Assembly: GCA_005784505.1 (NCBI GenBank)
Contig: VCAZ01000113.1
Span: 1,077,001-1,141,000, forward strand
From: Bagarius yarrelli
Taxonomy: Eukaryota; Chordata; Actinopteri; Siluriformes; Sisoridae
Direction: 5' to 3'
Length of the DNA stretch: 64,000 nt
Shown here: positions 12,043 to 23,372 of the stretch, in pieces
Position numbering within the stretch: the first letter of the stretch is position 1
Layout of the letters: each line of letters opens with the position of its first letter
Position numbers and translations under genes: made by a program
The notes under the pieces: generated by a model
The model's database searches: none
Told to the model about the DNA's origin: nothing
What the model saw: only the letters and a program-made list of their open reading frames with translations

Positions 12043-12475
12043 TGTAGATGACATACTAGTCTTTTTAAAATAGAACACATTTAATAAAACCAGAATTAAA
12101 ATAATAATTTATTTTTATAAATGTATATTTTACAGTAATCCCCATTCATTTTCCGAACATTTTAGCAGCTTATATTTCTCCTAAATTTACATTTATTTAA
12201 CAGTTTTGGTATTGATGCTTACTATTTAAGTAATAACCACTGATATTCAGTGAATCTAGACTTCTTTACTGTCACTTTTAACTGTCCTTAAGCAGTCTCA
12301 CACTGATTTACAGACCATTATCATTACTGTATCCATCCAGTCAGGATCTGGAGATGCTTGTTCAGGCTTTTATCACCAGTGAACTATTGTAATGCACTCC
12401 TGACTGGCTCTCCCGAAGAAATACCATAAGACACACTGACTAGAACCGAAAAATCTGATCCTTACACTGACATAG
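12043..12475 (+). repeat. LINE-containing repeat, copy 1 of a pair
   Basis: About 430 bp matches 15506-15990 in the same orientation, starting at TGTAGATGACATACT. The right part translates as LINE C-terminal sequence (LVQAFIT, then NCNALL-like), but copy 1 lacks two segments present in copy 2, after ATACCATAAGACA and after AATCTGATC. Confidence 0.75.
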
Positions 12476-14471
12476 ATCATACATAGATATATTACTGCAC
12501 CATGAATTTTTTTCTTGCCCTACACCAGCATAGGAAGTTGGAGTCAGAGCCCAGGGTCAGCAATGGCTGGGCACAGGAGTTAGAGGCAAGGGTTGGTGCT
12601 TAAAACCTTCATTTGAGCTACCACTGTCCCTTTGCTCTGATGTAAGATAGTTCTGTTGATAATAAAAAAACATCTAATGGCAGATGTTACCTTAGAGAAA
12701 TTTAACGCAAGTCTAGAGCGTACGAGAAAAATTTGGGCATATGCTCCTTATTTGAATTTAAATTTGCCACAAGAGAAGTCACAACTCCTCTCCCGAATAA
12801 TCATCATCAACACTCATTGCATGGCAGCGTTAATTATAAAAATGGTCACCATGAATTATTGGGCTTTCTAAAAAAGACTCAGGGATGTCGAATGATGTTT
12901 GATGTGTCACATTACTGATCATTGAAAACTGAATCAGTGTCTTGATCTAGAAAACGCTTAAGCAAATATGTTTTAAAGAAAGAATTGTCTTTAATGAATG
13001 TTAAACATGTTTGTAATGTGTTATCATGCGTCCAATTATTTAACTTTAAAAAAAGATTGTCAAAGGGTGTCTACATGCGTATAATCCTTAAATATATATT
13101 TAACACATGCTATTAGGTAAGTTCTGGCTCTACAATGCCACCACCAGGACAAGACTTAATGTACCTCTGTGAATCACTCCGATAGCAACTGCTCTTTAAT
13201 TGGGGTATTTTGCTTTGTATGTCTGATTATGGTTTTCTTCATTCCAAATGTATGTCTTAATTCAATATTTAAAGCTTATCTGAGTAGAAAGTATTTAGTA
13301 ATTTACTAAGGAGACTGTAATTCTAGCCACAGATACCTGTTGGACACAGACACACACATACACAGCGTTATAGGCTGCATTCTCATATGATCTCATATAT
13401 AATTCCTGTGTTTTTTCTGCATGCAGTATATTTTTCATGTCATATTAATGTGTGAAATTGTTTACGGTATGAAAGAAAAGGAAATGAGTAGACTCTGCTG
13501 CCATGGTGACTGAGCCCAGCAGTATCTAATAGCAACGGGTTGCTAGGGAGTCGGTTTGCTATGGGGAAAAGCAGAAGGACAGAGCGCAAAAGAAAAGGAA
13601 AGGAAGCCATGCAAAAAAAAAGTGTCCAGCTCAATTTCCTTTTTTTCGAATTCTGATCAAACATCAGTCGAAACATCGGTGAGAAGATCTATTCTACATA
13701 CATTTGCTGCTTAAAAAATTGGCATTGTTATTATTCAGCTGTAGCAATGACAGTACATCAATCTATTTCAAGGAAAGTAGAAATTTTACAGTGCACCTTT
13801 ATAGTGTTTTAAATCCAGTGTATTCCTGGTCACCATGTAACTCTTTTTTTATTATTTTTATAAAAAATCAGGCTCGTAAAGGTTTATAGCAGCTTATAGC
13901 AGGAATGTGTCTATGATTGTTGTGTTACAATAAAAGCTGTGACACTAAAATCTTATTTTCCCTTAATACCAATGAAGAAATCATCTGCATACTCATCCAC
14001 ATAAATTCTCAGTTAAACTCCCAGAGCTGCTCTCTGCTTTCGGCTGTTGACTCTCCCAGTGATTTTCTTTTTTAGCCCAGAGGACTTGTTGCTAAGCCTT
14101 AAGATTTTAGCATTAAACAAATGTTTTTTCCTAAAAAAAAACCCTTACATTTAATCCCTGTGCACATTGCATTGTGTCTTCTTTGTTGATTTTAGGTATA
14201 ATAATACTGAATGTTCATTAAGTGTCTCTATGAAGAGGGATATGAATGGATTCATGAGTGTTTGATGTCCAAAAATGAATCTGTTCCTGTTGCTTCTATG
14301 TGTGTAAATGACAAACAAAAAGACTTAATAATGTAAACCTCAGTTAAACCTTTTTAAATTGTATGATTTGTAAAAGTACTGCAACACAAATTAAATGTCA
14401 TTTATGTTTCCGGCCTTTGCCAGACCCCCTTATATGCATGTATCTCAGTTATTTTAATCCAACTAAGATGA
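12476..14471. other. Gene-free sequence
   Basis: No coding signal with splice sites. It holds an X-box-like site at 13497-13510 followed by a small inverted pair (AGCAACGGGTTGCT, about 13532-13545). Otherwise AT-rich. Confidence 0.45.
13497..13510 (+). promoter_or_regulatory. X-box-like (RFX) site
   Basis: GCTGCCATGGTGAC fits the RFX half-site pair with two differences from the best form. A further half-site-like inverted pair lies about 25 bp downstream. Confidence 0.3.
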
Positions 14472-14562
14472 CAGGGTTACAGGACTTACCCAGGGGTTAA
14501 GCAGTGGCAGCCCGGTGACCTTGGAAATCGAACCCACCATTTTCCAATCAGCAGTCTAACAT
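14472..14562 (-). repeat. tRNA-derived SINE fragment (family A)
   Basis: The reverse complement carries GGTTCGATTTCC, a pol III B-box, followed by CTTAACCCCTGGG as in the fuller copies at 25853 and 53389. Both ends are truncated or decayed. Confidence 0.6.
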
Positions 14563-14895
14563 TTTAATATTCCTGGCAATAATAAGAAAAAAACCCTGTT
14601 AACCTTTATATGACCATGTTTCTAAGTTACAACTTTGAAACTGGTGTTTCATCATTAACCATCTCAGGCTGTTTTCAAGTCCAAATTGAAGCCACTATTT
14701 ATATGAGGAATGTGTCTATTGTCTTTACACAGAATTTACAGTTCAATATATTTAACAATTTACAATATAATTTAGAATTTTTTTTCGGAACATTTTAAAC
14801 TGCCTTTAATACATGCAGTTACTTTTGAACCTGGAAAAAATCTGATTTTTTTTTTCCTAAAAAATTAAGAAAATGAGGTAAAAATGTTCTTTTTT

Positions 14896-14935
<40 letters not shown>

Positions 14936-15505
14936 TCGTTCTCCTCCATAACATCTCCATTTATTTCAGTTTTCTCAGGTTCAGTGACTCTGCTATAAAG
15001 TTTATTTTGAACATGAGTTCAATTTAATCTAATTTCTGTCTGAAGGACATTCTTATTTTTCCTTTCAGTTACTTTGAATTTATGTGGATCCGTTTCACTC
15101 TATATCGGCAGACACACCTAAATATGAAGAAATGAAAGGTTTATGTGATGTTGACACACTTTATTTTGACAGTTCTTTTTTGTTTACTTATTCAGATTAA
15201 GAAATGGTGCAGAAGATTTACAGACTTTTTAAAACCAGGACAATTCAATCTTGCACCCATATTCTGCAATATTCATGCGGAGACCTTCAAAGGGTCTTTG
15301 CAGGTTTTTATTTAACTCGAGCAGCTTTGATAGAACAAAGTCCCACAGCAACGCTGGCCTTTTGAAGGTTTGACACACTCGCTCTAAAACATCACAGAGT
15401 AATGATGGTTATCGGTGAAGTGGTAAAATGATCTATTTGCTAAAGGACTTCTCTTATATAAGGTGCATATGCAGGAGCTCCAGCACTGCTGTTGTGTTGA
15501 CTTGT
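14563..15505. other. Gene-free sequence
   Basis: Contains one CTTT microsatellite, listed separately. No coding signal recognised. Confidence 0.45.
14897..14937. repeat. (CTTT)10 microsatellite
   Basis: About ten tandem CTTT units following a T run. Confidence 0.95.
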
Positions 15506-16270
15506 TGTAGATGACATACTTGTCTTTTCAAAATTAGAACACATTTAATGACATCAGAGTTAAAATAATATATATATTTTTATAAATGTATATTTTACAG
15601 TAATCCTCATGCATTTTCCAAACATTTTAGCAGCTTATATTTCTCCTAAATCTTTATTTATTTAACAGTTTTGGTATTGATGCTTACTACTTAAGTAATA
15701 AGCAATGATATTCAGTGAATCTAGACGTCTTCACTGTTACTTTTAACTGTCCTCAAGCAGTCACACACTGATTTACAGACCATTATCATTACTGTACCCA
15801 TCCAGTCAGGATCTGGAGACGCTTGTTCAGGCTTTTATCACCAGTAGAGTGAACTATTGTAATGCACTCCTGACTGGCTCTCCCGAAGAAATACCATAAG
15901 ACAGCTGCAGCTGATACAGAACGCTGCTGCCAGGATTCTGACTAGAACCAGAAAATCTGATCACATAATACCGGTCCTCAGGTCCTTACACTGACTGCCA
16001 GTTACATTTAGGATTGATTTTAAAGTACTGTTACTCGTTTATATGTCATTTAATGGCCCAAATACATTTCGGATATGCTCACTTAATATAAACCACTTAG
16101 ATCACTCATTAGGCATACCAAGGGTTCAGTCTAAACAAAGAAAATCTGTGTGCAGCCCGCAGTTGGAACCAGCTACCAGAAGAGATCAGATGTTCTAAAT
16201 CAGTAGCTATTTTTAATCCATGCTCAGTGATGTGCCTCAGACTGCAAACCACGTTTTGCAAAAATTATTA
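15506..16270 (+). repeat. LINE-containing repeat, copy 2 of a pair
   Basis: The same sequence as 12043-12475 but longer. Broken frames give LINE C-terminal motifs: QAFITSRVNYCNALLTG-like (about 15825-15880), QLIQNAAARILTRT-like (about 15905-15950), LRSLHWLPV-like, FNGPKYISDMLT (about 16050-16085) and WNQLPEEIR-like (about 16165-16195). It resembles the C-terminal region of L2/Rex1-type fish LINEs. Multiple stops and indels make it non-functional. Confidence 0.7.
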
Positions 16271-17292
16271 AAAGAAACAAAAACGAATGTAAGTAAAACT
16301 GTTAAAACATTTGAAATGAAAACACAAAAAGTAAGCCCAAAGAATTTGCCATTAGTAATAATGTTAGCACTCAACTGACCCTGCCGCAAACCTCTGCAAG
16401 ACGAGAGAAAATAACAAGAGATAAAGAAACCAGAGGGTCAAAAAGTAAAGGCATAAAGAAAACGGGATCGGAATCGGCATGTACTAGCCAAAAATTCTGG
16501 TGCTCTGCTTTTTGAAAAATAGTATTAGGCAACTTGGGAAAACACTAACAAATCAGTTTGACTACAGGTGCTGCAAATCCTCACAACCTGAACAAATACA
16601 GAAACTCGCTGCAAATAACAAAGACCACAACACAAATATTTGTATTTGTGGTTGTGTTGTGATGTTGTGTGTCGTCAAACTAATGGCGTTGTTTTTTCAT
16701 TTTCACAATTAATAATAATTTTTTTCTTCATTACTTCAGTTTATTGTATGTCATTTTACTCTATTTGTCATATCAAATGTAGCTTATTGTTAAATTCTAT
16801 TTTTAAAAATCAAGGGATAGTAAGCATTAGCAATTAAAATTACTTTTTATAGGGCTTTAAGGACTTTTGAAACATTTCATAAATTAGAATAAAATATTAC
16901 AGTGCTCTTCTAGCCAAACTCAAAATAAATTGAAAAATAAAATCATGTAAAAAATGTTAACAGCTAAAAGCAAAAAAAAAAAAAAAAAAGCAACATTTAA
17001 CTTGAGGTGAGGATTAAGAAGCTAAGCTGGATGGAGTCATAGCTAAGTTTTGTTATTTACTCCTGTAAATTATATATTTTTTGCAAAGGTTAAAAAAAAT
17101 TAAATGAAAACCTGCACTAATAATGAAAGAGTTCACGCAAGCAGTAACCCAAACTTATTAGAACTAAAGCACATGAGGTTTCTATTGTGCTGTTGTTCCA
17201 TTGCAGAACTATTGTTAATTCAAATTGTATTTGTTTAGTGCAACAATAGACATTGTCTAAATGCAGTAACAGTGGAAAAGTGTAGGTTTTTA
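16271..17292. other. Gene-free AT-rich sequence
   Basis: No coding signal. Contains an 18-A run at 16972-16989. Confidence 0.45.
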
Positions 17293-17570
17293 GGGGTAAT
17301 AAACCCTCTAGGAAATAAAACCTTCACACTATAGTAGAGGTCACGTTCCTGAATAGAGAACCTGCATTTCTAGAGCACCTCCTACTTTCTGTTAGCTTCC
17401 TGTTATAGCATAACTATATAGTGTATATAATACAGTAATCTTACAGTATTTCTTAGGTTTTGGATATATTGGTTAGTTTGGCAGTATATTGTTTTCTTAG
17501 TTTTTGGATATATTGGTTAGTTTGGCCTGTCAGTCATTTTTCCTTATTGTTTGTTAAGACTAAGAAATAT
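17293..17570 (+). repeat. Locally duplicated block, copy 1
   Basis: Matches 19165-19380 in the same orientation (shared CTTCCTGTTATAGCATAACT and ATAATACAGTAA). This copy also contains an internal tandem duplication of about 55 bp built on TTGGATATATTGGTTAGTTT. Confidence 0.8.
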
Positions 17571-17858
17571 GGCAGCATGTATTTTGCTGACATCTAAAAT
17601 CGATTTTACATACATATTACATTTTATAAGAGTGCAAACCATTTTATACTGAGCAGGTTGTTAAGAAAACAGTGCACATGCTTAGGGTTGTAATAGTGGT
17701 AATAAATAAATAATTAAATACATATTTAAATAAATATTTAAATGTCCTTAAGCATATTGTAATGTATAGCAGTTATAGTTTTAAATGATGTATGGTTATT
17801 TGTAAAACACTGTGAATATTATCTTTGTATATATTTTACAATATTTATAAAGCTTGTG

Positions 17859-17954
17859 ATAACTGTATGTTGACTGTTATGGCATACAGTCATCTATGAT
17901 AACTGTATGCCATAACTGTATGTTGACTGTTATGGCATACAGTTATCATAGATG
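17859..17954. repeat. Palindrome with a nearby direct duplicate
   Basis: A perfect 26-bp inverted repeat (17891-17916 against 17929-17954) is separated by a 12-base spacer. The segment beginning ATAACTGTATGTTGACTGTT occurs at 17859 and again at 17912, giving a direct repeat of about 32 bp as well. No transposon family recognised. Confidence 0.9.
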
Positions 17955-19164
17955 AGGTACATATTGTTTGATTAAGCTGATTTAGGATGATGGCTTTTGT
18001 TAAATGTGGTATAAAAATTTGATTAAATTAAATTTATATTGTATGTGTATGTTTTTTTCTGGGTTGTTTTTAAAGCCATTTAAAGTCGCTTTAAGGTTTT
18101 TTTTCTTCTGTTGTGATAAAAACACAGTGATTCTCCTGAAACTTACATAGGCTCGCAAATGTCACTGTCTTAATTTACCACCTTTTACTGGTTTCACAAG
18201 AAAACCGGAGGCAATTTTGTAGTCAGACACAAAGCAGCTTTATTTTGACAGCTTATGCATGAGCTTTTCAACCCAGAAAATCTTTGCAAACTAACTCTTG
18301 TGATGTCTCACGCAAAAGCTTTTTGAAATGTCAAATTGTAATGCAAACTTTACCCTCTGTGTATAACACCTCGGCTTTATCCCAGCACATCTTCATGCGA
18401 TCTGATACAAATATTTATCTAGGGTTCGATTTTTGGCACAGACTTTGCTTCTTGAACATCGTCAATCCTTTCTTAAACGCTACAATACATGTCATGAATG
18501 TGTTATGATACGACATTGTGCAAATCCTCAAGAATTTAGAAAGGACAATTAACTTCATTCGGTTGTTAATCAAACCATTCCAATGCTTTTTATACAAAAG
18601 TGTTTGCAAATTCAATAATACAGATTTAAGCTTTGAGGAAAACTATCTTAAACAAAACATTTATACATATAAAAGCAATAAGAAACCAATAAAATGTAAC
18701 AGACGAAAATTGGTCAATATTTTGGTTATCAACCCATGAAATGCTTCAGTAGTCGCAGAAACGCCGTGCAAAGGTTCAAAGGGAAACTGTTCTCGTAATA
18801 TTGCCTAATTGTTGACTGTTATACGACAGTTAGTTCTGATCCAGTGATTTAATTGGTTGTCTGTTGTCTGATCTTGTGTGTGTTCATCATTTAAAATTCT
18901 ACTTCCTGGTTTACAACAGTTACCACAGTACTTTAAGTAAAAGTAAAATTTTAAGTTAAGTAAGTTAAGTAAAATTTGATGTGTATGTTAGCTAGCCAGC
19001 TATCTTATGTGCTGTGACGTGAGCATGGCTTTTATTTTCACAAGTGGATAGTTATGTTTCCTCCTTTTGTAATAGATAAATGTCATAACTACAGTATCTA
19101 GTGTAAGTAAACAGCTGAAGTAACAGGGAAATCAATCACATTACCAAGCACACTTTTCTAAAGA
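17955..19164. other. Gene-free AT-rich sequence
   Basis: No recognisable coding region or repeat; small open frames here lack similarity or splice context. A short AGTAAAATTTTAAGTTAAGT-type tandem lies near 18940-18975. Confidence 0.4.
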
Positions 19165-19380
19165 ATTTGGTGGGGGTAATACACCTCCACACTATATTAG
19201 AGGTCTCTCTTCTAGAGCACTTCCAGAGCACCTCCTACTTCCTGTTAGCTTCCTGTTATAGCATAACTGTATAGTATATATAATACAGTAAGCTTACAGT
19301 AATATTTTTCTTAGGTTTTAGATATATTGATTAGTTTGGCCTGTCAGTCCTTTTTCCTTATTGTCTGTCAAGACTTCAAC
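19165..19380 (+). repeat. Locally duplicated block, copy 2
   Basis: Second copy of 17293-17570, about 1.9 kb away, without that copy's internal tandem duplication. Confidence 0.8.
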
Positions 19381-19610
19381 GAAGAATTTGGCAGAATAAT
19401 AAACAGAACATTTGATTGAAGTGTATTTACAACATCACCTATTTAAATGAATAGTTGTTTACTAAACAGCTGTATAACATAAAGTTCTACTATCCCAAAG
19501 TTATAATAAATCTCAGTATTTCAGTATAACCATATTTTTGCTCAAATTATTTGTCCAAACAGCAATCAAATGCATAAATTTCCACAGAACTGCTGATTCT
19601 CCAGCATGCT

Positions 19611-19790
19611 AGTGTGAGCAGTTGTAGTTCGGTGGTTAATTAATTGGACTTGTGATCGAGTGCTACTGTAGGGCACTTTAGAAAAGCCCTTAATCCCTAA
19701 CCACTTGCCTGAATACATCAGATAAAAGTAAGATGCTGTGGTGAAGGATGTCTGCCAAATGCAAAAGCAGACATTTGTAGATTGAAGGCA
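19611..19790 (+). repeat. Diverged tRNA-derived SINE (family A)
   Basis: Degraded A- and B-box region (GTTCGGTGGTTAATTAATTG), then AAGCCCTTAATCCCTAACCAC, then GGATGTCTGCCAAATGCAAAA at the 3' side, in the order seen in the intact copies. Confidence 0.6.
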
Positions 19791-20603
19791 GACCTGGATT
19801 TTCGTTAAACATATAAGTTCCAGATGTAGAATATATATATAACATCTAACTTTTTATACTATGTTAATTTTATGTCAATTTCGTCTGTCTGTCGCCGTCA
19901 GTGAGCGTTTGATTGTTGGATTTTGCCTTGAAGTCCCTGCTCGACACATGCTACCATGATGGAACAATACATTATTTAGAGGTCTTCATGACTGATGTAA
20001 TTCAGGCATCTACTATGTGGTCTCTTTGAAACTCTGTTAGTTGCCTGATGTTGCTTTGAAATCGCACATATCAAAGTGCCAACTCTCCGACCCAGATTCT
20101 AGCTGTAACATACTGTTCGGCAGCCCTACGCCATTCACCTGTGTTGCTCTGTTCGGAACTGTGATTCAGTCACTTCAAAGTCAAAGCGCTCTTTTATGTG
20201 CTGTTTACTTTTTTGTGTGTGTGGAAAGTCTTAGTGATTTTTAGCTACAGTTTTCTGTTACAGATATTGTAGACCTAAAAACTACAGGTTTTTTTGACAT
20301 TGATCGCAAAAGCAAGTTAAATGTAGTTAAATTTAAAAAGTAAAAAAAAAAATAGTCGGGAAACATAAATACTCACAGTATTTATACACACGCCTTACTT
20401 GTTAAATTATAATTCACTCTTACATCAGAAAAGTAATATTATTCACTTAATTGATTCTGTTTGTTTAAGTCTTTTTATAAGATTTATTTTTAAATATTTT
20501 AAAATCTACTGACTTGATGTCCAATGTGAGTGTCCATTCTGCCCTTTTTAATGATATAATCGACTTTGGCAAACAACTTGATAACTAGACTTCAAATGTT
20601 TGA
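19791..20603. other. Gene-free sequence
   Basis: No coding signal or known repeat seen. Confidence 0.4.
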
Positions 20604-20775
20604 TTACGTATGGTAACCCTTGTTCTCTGATGGAGGGAACGGAGACATTGTGTCCCCTATTGTCATTTTACATCAGAGTGTACGAAAGGGAACGTCTTGC
20701 TTACGTGTGGTAACCCTCGTTCCCTGATGTAGACGTTTTGTTGAGTGTCTGACAATAGGGGACACATTGTCAGAG
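20604..20775. repeat. DIRS-like retroelement terminal repeat fragment
   Basis: Direct copies of TTACGT.TGGTAACCCT at about 20604 and 20700 and an inverted pair (20644-20665 against 20750-20771, GTGTCCCCTATTGTCA, one mismatch). The TACGT-GGTAACCCT-GTTCCCTGATG layout resembles the ends of fish DIRS-type tyrosine-recombinase elements. No recombinase gene is adjacent. Confidence 0.5.
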
Positions 20776-20876
20776 TAAACAACAGAAGGAAAACACTAAT
20801 TATGGCATGTTATTTTCAAATACCATAAAAAATTCACACTTACACACTAACAAGCAGTTGATTATGGTTAATTACA

Positions 20877-21055
20877 GTGGTATTGCAGTGATTAAGGTGT
20901 TGGACTGCTAATTGGGAGATCTGGGTTCGATTTCCAGCACTGCCAAGTTGGGCCCCTGAGCAATGCCCTGAACCCCCAGTTACTCAGTTGTGCAAAAGAG
21001 ATAAATGTAGGTAGCTCTGAATATGGTTGTCTGCCAAAATGCCGTAAATGTAAAT
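20877..21055 (+). repeat. tRNA-derived SINE (family A)
   Basis: A-box-like TTGCAGTGATTAAGG, B-box GGTTCGATTTCC, body GGGCCCCTGAGCAATGCCCT and 3' end TGCCGTAAATGTAAATGG. Non-autonomous; transcribed by pol III in the intact state. Confidence 0.88.
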
Positions 21056-21719
21056 GGCTACATTAAACGTACTGCTTACGCAATGATTATAAAAGGCAGA
21101 ATGCCATTTGGGTGAAAGTATTCTATTTGGGTGAAAAACATTTATATTGTAGTAAAGTGTTTTATTGCCAGAAGAAAATCCATATTTGTATTCATTATTT
21201 TTGGTTGCTGTGTTTGAAAATAGTATTTTGCTTAGCATTTCAGAGCCTGATGTTTGCATTTATTTATTTATTATATCTTTGAATCCATTTAATTTATAGA
21301 CATGTATGCTGTGGCATTCTTGCATCATCAGTGAGCTGGAATCTCTGTGATGGTGTAAAACATCTGGTATTGTGTGACACTTTTCCGTATGACCCAGAAA
21401 CAAGAAGACAGGAAACAGGCTTGGCTCAACTCAAAAGGGTGCTCTTCATTTCTTCTATCGCTTTTTCAGTAATTTTATTACACTTGCACGTCTTTGGGCT
21501 GCTTAGGGTTCTGTTTCTCATGGGGTTTTTCTTAATTTTAGCTGTCAGTCTATCACATGTGCATGTGTTAAGTATGGATGTGTTGTATAACGACATGCTT
21601 CATTCAGCCATGTTTGCTGAATGGTCTTTGTTGGGAATTGTTTTTATTGTTATATGCAGTGCTTTTATATACCATAAAACATTTATTTGTAGTTAAAACT
21701 AAAGTGTAACGTTCATGGG
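21056..21719. other. Gene-free AT-rich sequence
   Basis: A 121-residue hydrophobic frame at 21331-21696 has no recognisable domain and sits in T-rich DNA; I do not call it a gene. Confidence 0.4.
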
Positions 21720-22210
21720 TATTTGGTGTCATGTTTCTATGTTTTATGTCTATATTTAATGTTCTTATTAAGTTTGTGTTAGTTTATGCTTTTGGGTTCA
21801 TGTTTTATGTTATTTTGTTTTATGTTTTGTTATGTTTCATTTTTTATGTATCGTGTTGTTTTGTTTATGTTAATATTCATGTTTATTGTTTATTTCTAGG
21901 CCTAACTAGCTAAGCTAGCCAAGTCAGTTCTTGTTAAATGCTTTTGTTTACTTTCTGGTTGGTCTTTGTCATATGATTCCTATTCCTCTTGTCCATGTGC
22001 TTTCCTTTGTCCTTGTGTTTTGTTGTCATTGGTTAGTTTGGTCATGTGTTCCTTGTTGTTCACAGGTTTCCTTGTTATGTCTTGTGTTTATATACCCCCT
22101 TGTAGGCTTGTAGCTTTGTGTCTTGCTAGTGGTCATGCTGGGTCAAGTTTAGTTTATGTTTGTTTGTCACACTTTTTGTAAATAAACTGCACCTTGGGTT
22201 TTAAGGGAAC
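21720..22210 (+). repeat. Unnamed T-rich repeat family R, copy
   Basis: Shares with 33875-34310 and the reverse of 41585-42150 a T/G-rich run, a CTAACTAGCTAAGCTAGCC block, GTCATATGATTCC / CATGTG segments, a TTTATATACCCCC TATA-like string and a 3' end TAAATAAACTGCACCTTGGG. Origin unknown; probably a non-autonomous mobile element. Confidence 0.5.
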
Positions 22211-22211
22211 A

Positions 22212-23372
22212 GCATGGCAGTGGGTTGCTTCCTACTTGGAAGGCCGTTCATATCGGTTAACATGGAAAGAAACAACATCTGCTACATGCAGACTTTCTAC
22301 TGGTGTCCCACAAGGCTGAGTACTTGGTCCTCTCCTTTTCTCCCTCTATACTCACTCACTTGGCAAACGTATTTCCTCACATGGTTCACTGATGACACTT
22401 AACTTGTCTTTTCTTTTTCTCCATCAGACACCACAGCTTCTGCGAGGATCTCGAATTACCTGGCAGACATATCATCATGGATGGCAGCTCACCAGCTGAA
22501 ACTCAACCCTTGCAAAACTGAACTACTTTTTTATCCCAGCTGACTTATTCCTATGCCAGGATCTTGCAATCACCCTGGACAATTCCCTGATCTCCTCTTC
22601 GACCATTGCTCGTAACCTTTGGGTAACTATGGACAATTAATTATCCTTTTCTTTACATGTTGCCTACATAACACAATCCTCTAGGTTCATCTTCCAAAAA
22701 TCAGGAGGATTCGACCATTCTTAACTATTTAGGCCACTTAGTTGCTTGTGCAGTCTCTTGTATTTTCCAAACAAGACTACTGTAACTAGCTCCTGGCAGG
22801 CCTACCCCTGAGTGCAATTTGTCCTCTGCAGCCGCACGTGTTTTTTTTTTTAACCTAGCAAAGTTTTCACACACCACTCCACTGCTGTGCTCCCTCCACT
22901 GACTTCCAGTAGCTGCACACATCAGATTCAAAACACTGATGCTTGCCTACAAGACCTAAAACGCAGCAGCACCCTTCTACCTTCAAGCACTCATTACTCC
23001 TCGCATGGCACCAAGCTCCACAGAATCACAAGTATTGCTCTACTTGTTTCACCATTCCCAAGGACACAATGTAGGTCAAGACTTTTCTCTGTTTTGACAC
23101 CAAGATGGTGGAATGAACTTTTCATCAATGTCAGAACAGCAGAGTCACTGGCGGCCTTCAAGAGACATTTTAAAACCCACCTTTTTCTTAAATACCTAGC
23201 TCTTGACATCCCATGCAAAAAAATCCCACGATGCTCTTTCAACTGTTTTTTGTTGTTGCTGCACTGTTTTGTGAGGTATTGTAGAAGTATTGAGCTGTTC
23301 AATAATGTGACTCAAACAAGAGAGAAGAGCGTCTGCTAAATGTTGTAAATGTAAATGTAAAATAAAATAGCT
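22212..23372 (+). mobile_element. 5'-truncated LINE fragment
   Basis: Begins inside the reverse transcriptase (QWVASYLEGRSYRLTWKE, about 22215), then STGVPQG.VLGPLLFSLYTHSLG, TASARISNYLADISSWMAAH, LKLNPCKTELLF and, in the frame at 22887-23339, RLFSVLTPRWWNELFINVRTAESLAAFKRHFKTHLF. Several stops and frameshifts separate these blocks. The 3' end reads AGCGTCTGCTAAATGTTGTAAATGTAAATG, the same tail as the family A SINEs. It abuts the 3' end of a family R copy, suggesting insertion there or a shared breakpoint. L2/CR1-group by motif style; exact clade not certain. Confidence 0.82.

Noticed and set aside
21331..21696. 121-residue hydrophobic open frame
   Set aside because: T-rich DNA yields Leu/Phe/Val-rich frames by chance; no domain, no splice sites, no similarity recognised.
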